Below, one piece after another: positions 57,501 through 64,000 of a DNA stretch of 64,000 bases (its first letter is position 1; each line of letters begins with the position of its first letter). The position numbers and the translations under genes are program-made. The DNA lies in NCBI RefSeq assembly GCF_037126465.1, contig NC_088210.1, positions 21,353,511 through 21,417,510 of the forward strand. The letters run 5' to 3'. The notes beneath the pieces were generated by a model, which was given only the letters and a program-made list of their open reading frames with translations, had not been told where the DNA came from and searched no databases. The DNA is from Ornithodoros turicata (lineage: Eukaryota; Arthropoda; Arachnida; Ixodida; Argasidae).

Positions 57501-60500
57501 TCGCAAAATATATAGCTATGACGAAGAATATTAACGAATGACGTGAAACAGAACTAGTAAATAAATAACTAGGAAAAGAAGAGTGAAAGAGCTCGGACCT
57601 GACTCAGGCCGAAGAAACATTTCCGAGCTCGGCCCATGCCCGGAGCCGGGACTGCTGTAGTGCTTTATACATTTCGCCAAGATCCCTTATTTGGCTGACC
57701 CTTGTTTCCTACGCAGGAACATTTCAATTTCGTTGGTCAAGACGACTCCGTCGGTCTGTTTGTGCTCTCATTGAAGCTTGAGTCTGCCGATGAGAAGAAT
57801 GAATATTACAGGGTTATGCTGCGGTACGTGTTTCGGTATTAAAAACACTTCTCATGAGAGACGCTCCCAAGGCCCAGCTTGTTCAGAACGTACTTTTCTT
57901 AGTTTTTGTGTACATTCTATCATTGCCCGTGAAGCCACATAGGGGGCCTTTTCGGGATGAGGGATACGTTTTATGTACCGCTGAAAACGTGTTCTTTCGA
58001 TTTTTTAAAAATTTCTGTGTTTTCATTACTTTTCGCTCTACTACACCTGACACTATGGCAGATTCTATGAGGATAATTTTAGTCTCAAAAGTGGCGTTTC
58101 TGCATACGCGTGTTTTGAAACACCGACAAAGTTTTTCGTAACAACAAATCTCATAGTTTTGAATTCAGAAGTACTTTGTTCTTTTGCTCGTTTAACATTT
58201 GTCTCCGCGTACATTATTTGGCTGGGATTCTGTCTGTTTTAATGTGTACCTTCCTCCAATCACGGGAACGTATAGCGTACCATCTTCCAGTCACCATTCT
58301 CTTTCCCTCCCATTCCACATCTACTCTACCCTTTCACACTTGCCTTTCCCCACTTTCATTACCATTCACCATCTTCTCCCCCTCAAGCAATGGGATAGGG
58401 TGCCGCCTCAGCGGCGAAACATCCCACTGCATCGTCATCACTTATTTATTGTTGTTGTTGTTGTCTTTCTTCTCTACGCCTCTATCCGTGTATTCACACG
58501 AGCAACATCGCCACGGAATATTGCAGTGAAGAAAAAAGCAGAAAGAACTGCTCATCGGGGCGGAAGTTCGGCCGCGTCTTATTTTCAACATTCGCACCGC
58601 GCCGGAATATCGCGAGTGGCATATTTCGCGCATAGCAGACGACAGCATCGGCCCTGTCGTCTGCAACGGGATATCGACGAAAAGACGTGACACCGACCAG
58701 ACGCGCTGACGTGGCTGGAAGCTATGTGACGTTTAGCGCATCTTCCGCTAGAGCGTTCTGGGAAATGGTGCTCGTGTGAAAATACGGTACGATGACATTG
58801 CAGCATGCCGTATCTAAAGCAGCTCTCCGTTGCAGGACAAAGGATGGGATCCTGGTGGATCTCATACCAAGCAACCCCGGTACAGAAATCTGGACAGCAG
58901 CCTGCTTCGTGAAGGTTAGTTTCGCTTTAGAAGTATGGGACACTTATGTTTTCGTTGCAGAATGTTGTGCGTAACAAATACGTGTAGAGTAACGTAGTCG
59001 TTCTGCTTTTCTTCCTCTTTTACAGTACCTCTGTGATAATGCTTCAAACACCGTTATTCAGCCGGTTTCATTTCCAAAGGTAGAGTATGACTTCTTTCAG
59101 TGCATGTATGGCCATCAAGGTGTCACCAGAATGTGAGATTTCTAGAGAAAAGCGCGTATATAACTTGAACCGATTATTGATACGGAACACCTGAGCTTGC
59201 GGTGAAAAATTGGAGACACAATCGACATCTTAAAAAAAAATTGATTGACTGCATCTGTGAGCATTGTGCCTCCTATAGCGATTAAATGCGGTAGATCTCC
59301 CAATTATGAATTACACAAATTATAGAGCCATTTTTGGCGATACTGTTTTCGAAATGCTACTACATTTTGATTTTATTTAAATTTTTATATTTTTATTTTA
59401 TTGCAATTTTTATATTGTTATTTTCATTGTAGTTTTTATTGGTGTTCTTACTTTTATAATTTCGTTTAAATTTTCATGTGCAATTTTTTATTTTTTGTTG
59501 TTGTTGAGGTGGTTACCGCAAATTCAACATGACGATCATGTTGTAGTTGTGGCACTGTCACATGGTGTCACGTGACCCTACACGGAAGGACCTACAGCAG
59601 GGCGGGTGACCCCATATAAAGATGTCGCTTCAAAATTGTCACGCCGAACTCTTATTCTTTGTATTTCCGTTCCTATAGGTCTCTGAGATGCTCATAAACT
59701 ACGATGAACAAGTTCTAGTCAACAAGTACAAGTTCGGAATCATATACCAATCCTTTGGCCAAGTACGAGCTCTCATTCGCTATTTTTGCTCCCTTGTATC
59801 CCACTCACCAGCTTTTTCTTCTTCTTCCTCTTCCGCTTCTTCTTGCCCAAATGAGTAGAAAAAAGAGGAAGAACTTTTCGGAAACAGACGTCACAGTGAA
59901 GCTATGGACGAATTTCTTCACATGCTCGCGGAGAAAGTCACCCTCAAAGATTTTCTAGGGTGCGTAGCGCTGGCACTTTTTTTTTTTTTTTTTTTGTCAC
60001 GTGATTAATTCTGAACCAATCAACGCAGGTTCCGAGGGGGTCTGGATACGCAACACGGCCAAACGGGTGACGAGTCGTACTACACGTCCTTCAATGGTTG
60101 CGAAATTATGTTTCATGTCTCCACTTTGCTTCCATACACGGAAGGAGATGATCAACAGGTGAGCATGTTCCCATGTAGTATGCACATGGAATGTACAGTT
60201 CGCACACTGAGAGAGCTTTGAAAAAGGTGCTAACTACGTCGTATCCGACGGGTGTTTCCGCGACGTGATCAGTTCAATTGAAACAGCCGAGCGCACTACG
60301 TTGTGGCCTATTATGTGTCTTGTCTTGGATGTGTGTTGTCTTGTAGTCATCAGTAGCCATAATGCCGTACATAATGGCTACTGATGACTACAAGATAGGC
60401 TCGGCCTCCCGTTTTCAACAAATCAGGGACGAGAACGTTGTCATTCGGGATGATGGTTGGCTAGGAGCGTGCTATGTGGCGAAGTTCATTTTTAAGAGTG

Positions 60501-61231
60501 TAGAGCAGAACGTTATGTGTACCTCCGTGTTGGCGTCTGATTGGATGCTACAATTCTTCAGATGACGTAACAATGACGTATCTGGATGGCGGTACGTCTA
60601 GACCCTTAAAAATTAACTTCACCGCATAGCACGCTCTTAGCCAATCATCATTTCGAATGATATCGTTATCTGCCCTGATTTGATGGAAACGGGAGGCGTA
60701 CGCCTTTTTTTGTGACACCTATGCTGATCATAGTTCAAAACAGAAAAGGCGTACGCCTCCCGTTTGCAACAAATCAGGTCAGATATCATTCGATATCTGA
60801 CCTGAATTCGATATCTGACACGATATCCTTCGAGGTGATGGTTGGTTAGGAGCGTGCTATGAGTGCAGAATGTGTTTTGTTGTGCTCTTAAAGTGTACTC
60901 GCCCGTATCCGAAAAAAAGTGCGTTTTTGTATTAACGCTGCACGCGTTATAAAGGAGGAGTATTGAACAATCATTGTAAATAGAGTTACGAAGCGTAGGT
61001 GAACAATATTACACCTATTACACCCGTAACTAAATACCTGCAAATTGGAGTTCTTACCTCCTTTAATTTCCAGCTCCAGCGGAAACGGCATATTGGAAAC
61101 GACATTGTAGCGATCATCTTTCAAGATAAGAACACACCTTTCATGCCAACCATGATTGCATCCAACTTTCTCCACTCATACATCGTTGTACAGCCAATTA
61201 AGTCTTCTCGAGTGCGGCCCGGATCGACGAG
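54547..61231 (+). CDS. RAP1GAP: RAP1GAP: GoLoco motif and Rap GTPase-activating domain, 3' exons not found
   Basis: Activates Rap1 GTP hydrolysis; GoLoco binds Galpha-i/o. Exons: 54547-54672, 56843-57031, 57717-57823, 58836-58914, 59026-59079, 59679-59762, 59859-59959, 60029-60158, 61074-61231; all phases agree (342 codons). GoLoco is [22 protein letters not shown] with the conserved DQR. Then [26 protein letters not shown], and the catalytic domain: [57 protein letters not shown] and [14 protein letters not shown], which holds the catalytic asparagine thumb. Every hallmark residue I can place is kept. The acceptor before exon 7 is TAG at 59856-59858 after a long pyrimidine tract. The 5' start lies upstream of 54547 and was not located. 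The expected continuation of the domain was not seen by 64000. Confidence 0.9.
54848..55021. mobile_element. Related foldback, subfamily B
   Basis: TCTTCACCGCATGGCACACT, AACCATTGCCACGAATG, GCGTACGCCTTTTTGTGTC, a short loop, GACACAAAAAGGCGTACG, ending near GAAGCGATAATCC. In the first visible RAP1GAP intron. Confidence 0.6.
55025..55200. mobile_element. CACTCTT foldback family, right end missing
   Basis: CACTCTTAAAAATGAACTTC through the centre (TTGTATACC...GGTACAA) to GCGTACGCCTCCCGTTTTG, then cut off at the next copy. Confidence 0.75.
55208..55460. mobile_element. CACTCTT foldback family, diverged copy
   Basis: ACTCTTAAAATAAAGCTTCAC at the left; GTGACAG/GTGTCAC centre; right end GTGCTATGCGGTGAAGTTC, TGTAAGGGTG. 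Confidence 0.75.
58290..58461 (+). mobile_element. Retroposon 3' tail ending in TTG repeat
   Basis: CCCTCAAGCAATGGGATAGG, TGCCGCCTCAGCGGCGAAAC, ATCCCACTGCATCGTCATC and (TTG)n. The same modules occur inverted at 62496-62640. Inside a RAP1GAP intron. Confidence 0.55.
60335..60500. mobile_element. CACTCTT right half next to a 24-bp palindrome
   Basis: CTTGTAGTCATCAGTAGCC and its exact complement flank a short loop (60343-60395); this is followed by the right arm of the CACTCTT family (CCCGTTTTCAACAAATCAGG to TTTTTAAGAGTG). The left arm appears replaced by the new hairpin. Confidence 0.6.
60602..60895. mobile_element. CACTCTT foldback family with extra hairpin
   Basis: ACCCTTAAAAATTAACTTCAC at the left; centre GGCGTACGCC in both arms; the right arm carries an added palindrome, AGATATCATTCGATATCT with a repeat of GATATCTGACC. 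The right tip is degraded to CTCTTAAAGTG. Confidence 0.65.
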
Positions 61232-61294
61232 GTGAGCTCTCTTTCTCCCTTCGAGTGTTTGCATATTTGCTTGTCTCAAGGATATGTCTTCCAC

Positions 61295-62279
61295 GCAGCG
61301 ATTTACCCAGAGTTTTGTCCTTGGGGGTGTTGGGCTCCGCAAGGGGGTGTATGAACATGGTTTTGACCATGGAGGAAGGAAACACAGGAGCGGCCCTTCC
61401 AACTTTTTGCCATTGGGACGGGCGTGCCGGCCCTCGCATTGCATTCTGGGATGCTCCTGTCTACCATGTGACCGCTCACGTGACCCCAAGAGCATGCGCA
61501 GGCCAGCTCCCAAAGCAGACGACGGGAGTCGGGATTGTCTTGAGCTCAGATACCTGGATGAACGCCGCGCATCCAGTTTTATTTGTGTGTGTTCGGACGT
61601 TTACTCTTGGTTTACCCTTCTACCACAAGACCGGTCACGGTCTGCAGAACAAGCACGCAGGACTAGGAACATCATTCGTGGCAGCGACGTTTGTGTGACG
61701 ACGAGGCCACGTTTTGTGTCTGCTGCTGAAGTGGTAAATCATGCCAGTAATCAAACTTCTACGACCATGAAGGAAATCAGATGAATCTGCAGCTGTAGCA
61801 CGGCGCCAGCTTGCAAACGAACGATTCAAGATTACTCTCACAGACAGAGGTACGAAACAACCAATCAAGTACGCACTTACGAATGAAACGTCATTTCCAT
61901 GACAGAGCTGCTTTCTGTTGAACGACAGCCACAACCGCGGTAAGAACACGTTAACAAAACGTTGTTTCTGCAATGGTGCTCACATTTTAAGAGTAAATGG
62001 CTTTGGAAAAGCATAAAAGCACGGAAAGCAGCGCGAGCAACAAAGCGTTGCTAAACCGAAACTTTAGAGAGGATCACGTGATGGACAGGAAGTAATGGCG
62101 GTTTTGACAGGAGCGACCGCCAGAGGGGTCCCACGGAAATCTGTTCGAAACGGCCGCTCCTGTGTTTCCTTCCTCCATGGTTTTGACAAAATATTGCGTA
62201 ATCTCACAAGATTTTAGGGGGGTGTCCTCCATATTTTTTCTTGGGAGTGGGTGGTGAGGGGTCTGGATAAATCACTGCT
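61295..62279. mobile_element. 985-bp inverted-repeat DNA element
   Basis: Ends GCAGCGATTTACCCAGA and its counterpart TCTGGATAAATCACTGC; inner arms CATGGAGGAAGGAAACACAG and CTGTGTTTCCTTCCTCCATG with GGAGCGGCC/GGCCGCTCC are perfect. The body has no transposase frame. Nonautonomous. Confidence 0.6.
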
Positions 62280-62495
62280 TACACGTGCCTAACAGTTTCC
62301 CGCCATTCAATGTAAACTGTGTGATATTTGCCTTAGCTACCGTCGGCATAACTGCATTTTTTTTCTTTTTATATGATGAAATATATGATTTTTGACCGAA
62401 AAAGTCGCAATGAACTGAACTCACACGGTTTAATACCGAAAATTTGCGTAACTGCCTTGGTTAGACACTTAAAGGGGCACTAAAATGCAAAAACA

Positions 62496-62640
62496 AGTTC
62501 ACTCCAACAACAACAACAACATAGATGAATGGATGATGATGATGATGATGTGGGATGTTTTCCTGCGTTGAGTGCAGGACCCTACCCCATTCCAAAAGGG
62601 TTCACATGAAAGGATGACGAGGGAAGGAAATCCCTACAGT
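62496..62640 (-). mobile_element. Retroposon 3' tail, inverted
   Basis: (AAC)n, GGATGATGATGATGATG, GTGGGATGTTTTCCTGCG, ACCCTACCCCATTCC: the inverse of the 58.3-kb tail with a longer trinucleotide run. Confidence 0.55.
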
Positions 62641-63303
62641 TCGTGAAGGAGGCCGGTGGCCCTCAGAAAGGAAAGAAAAGCGCCAAGTGCACGGCACTGA
62701 TGTCCAGGGTTACTCCATGGGCCGAGAACTTTGCAGATGTTGAATGGCCTCTGATCCAGCATTTCAAGTTGACATTTAAAGGCCCGTCGCTCACTCCAAA
62801 TTACGTTACACGCTATGTTAATTTCGTACTTGTTATCATACTTCGAAACTTCGATTCCGTTACGAAGCTACAATCAAAATTATTCCGGACTCTTTCATGC
62901 TTCGACGCTAAGCAGAGAACGCCGTTTCAGCTCGTGCATTCCCGGTAAAAAACAGAGTGCGCGTTGCGAAGCGGGCTGGCGTCGCTGTCCGAAGGACGTG
63001 AAGATAAATCTCAGTGGGACATTCGCGAGAGCTGTTGTGGGATACAATTCAGTGAGTCAGTATTGGAAAATGCAGCAGTGCGCATCATGCCGCGCACATA
63101 CGGAACACTACGATCGGACTCGTCGTCCCAAATCCACATGCCCTGGATAGGCATGTGCGCGCTTCTCCTGCTGTCTCATGAATCTTTCTTTCACGAATCT
63201 ATCATGAATCATTCTTTAACTTCCTGCTGTCTCATTGGATCATTTGGATGTCGCCAATCTTTGCCTCTGGGGATCCCATTCGTTGCCGCAAAAGTCTGTT
63301 CTG

Positions 63304-63552
63304 CACTCTTAAAAATGAACTTCACCGCATAGCACGCTCCTAGCCAACCATTATCTCGAATGATACCGTTATCTGCCCTGATTTGTTGAAAACGGGGGGC
63401 GTACGCCATTTTTGTGACAATAATGGACAGCATAACTGTCACAGAAATGGCGTACGCCTCCCGTTTTCAACAAATCAGGGCAGATAACGATATCATTCAA
63501 GATGATGGTTGGCTAGGAGCGTGCTATGCGGTGAAGTTCATTTTTAAGAGTG
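63304..63552. mobile_element. CACTCTT foldback family copy
   Basis: Full-length, 249 bp, flanked by TG on both sides. The centre has GCCATTTTTGTGAC and GTCACAGAAATGGC, again a paired variant relative to the consensus CCTTTTTTGTGAC. Confidence 0.9.
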
Positions 63553-64000
63553 TGTTTTCATTGCGTTTTTCTTCTAAACTGTACCGTTGTGTGATCTAAT
63601 TTTGTTTGAATTGAACTAATTGAAACACGGACGTTCATTTGAGAGCAAGTTGTTTTTGCATTTTAGTGCCCCTTTAAATTTCTACATATGTAATTCCGTT
63701 GGGTGCAGGCACGGTAGATCGATGGAGGTGGAGTTATAATACAAAAAAAAAAAAAAAGAAAAGAAAAGAAAACGAAAAAAGAAAGGTTACCTGACACATT
63801 TATAATGTACTTGCATGTATGTATGTAACATGTATACTATATGCACACACGTACATGTATACATGCATATATGTAACATGTATGTACACATGTTATTGTA
63901 TACATAAGTACATATGTACGTAAATACATGCACATATCTATTATTGTAATAGGTAAAAGCATTGAAACAACACACAGACAGACGCTAAATTTCTTTCCGA

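Larger units (their letters stand above)
61232..64000. other. Region after the last RAP1GAP exon
   Basis: Likely intron. It holds an inverted-repeat element of about 985 bp (61295-62279), a retroposon tail, a CACTCTT copy at 63304 and an A-rich/ATGTAT microsatellite-like stretch near 63750-63940. No exon seen. Confidence 0.5.

Noticed and set aside
38418..63552. CRISPR array from regularly repeated palindromes
   Set aside because: Copies are dispersed transposons with terminal inverted repeats and no spacer regularity, in a eukaryotic genome.

Overview
This window is eukaryotic nuclear DNA. It has spliced genes with GT/AG introns and is dense in nonautonomous transposons, SINE-like repeats and microsatellites. 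The gene families (degenerin/ENaC channels, a collagen-TNF ligand, an RBCK1-like zinc protein, RAP1GAP) and the repeat style (LINE tails ending in AATC repeats, tRNA-derived SINEs) suggest an arthropod, most likely a chelicerate such as a tick. That assignment is inference. All exon models were built by hand from reading frame, splice consensus and matching intron phases.

Layout. (1) 123-9491, plus strand: two tandem ENaC/degenerin genes. The first enters from outside the window. The second is complete and begins 33 bp after the stop of the first. Their 3' exons have matching lengths (115, 63 and 76 nt) and phases, so they are tandem duplicates. (2) 10845-17280, minus strand: an eight-exon type II membrane protein with a short collagen stretch and a C-terminal TNF domain (ectodysplasin/Eiger-like). 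(3) 22252-28321, minus strand: an eight-exon zinc protein of about 445 residues with three IBR modules of identical cysteine spacing, one RING1-like module, no catalytic RING2 and a poly-Asp tail. (4) 54547-61231 and beyond, plus strand: the GoLoco motif and most of the catalytic domain of a RAP1GAP orthologue. It runs off the model at 61231, where its remaining 3' exons were not found.

Intergenic regions. 28.3-54.5 kb has no confident gene and is a transposon graveyard. Its most striking component is a nearly perfect foldback element of about 250 bp whose ends read CACTCTTAAAAATGAACTTC. I count well over a dozen full, partial or diverged copies between 38.4 and 63.6 kb and none in the first 38 kb. 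Other items include a hammerhead-ribozyme motif in a Penelope-like inverted repeat (30131-30173), a hAT-like MITE with two copies (one with a perfect 8-bp target duplication), a palindromic tRNA-derived element in an ENaC intron, a SINE family, and a TGAGG-rich minisatellite.

The four genes do not form an evident pathway. TNF signalling and RBCK1-type proteins meet in animal innate immunity, but their being neighbours here may be chance.
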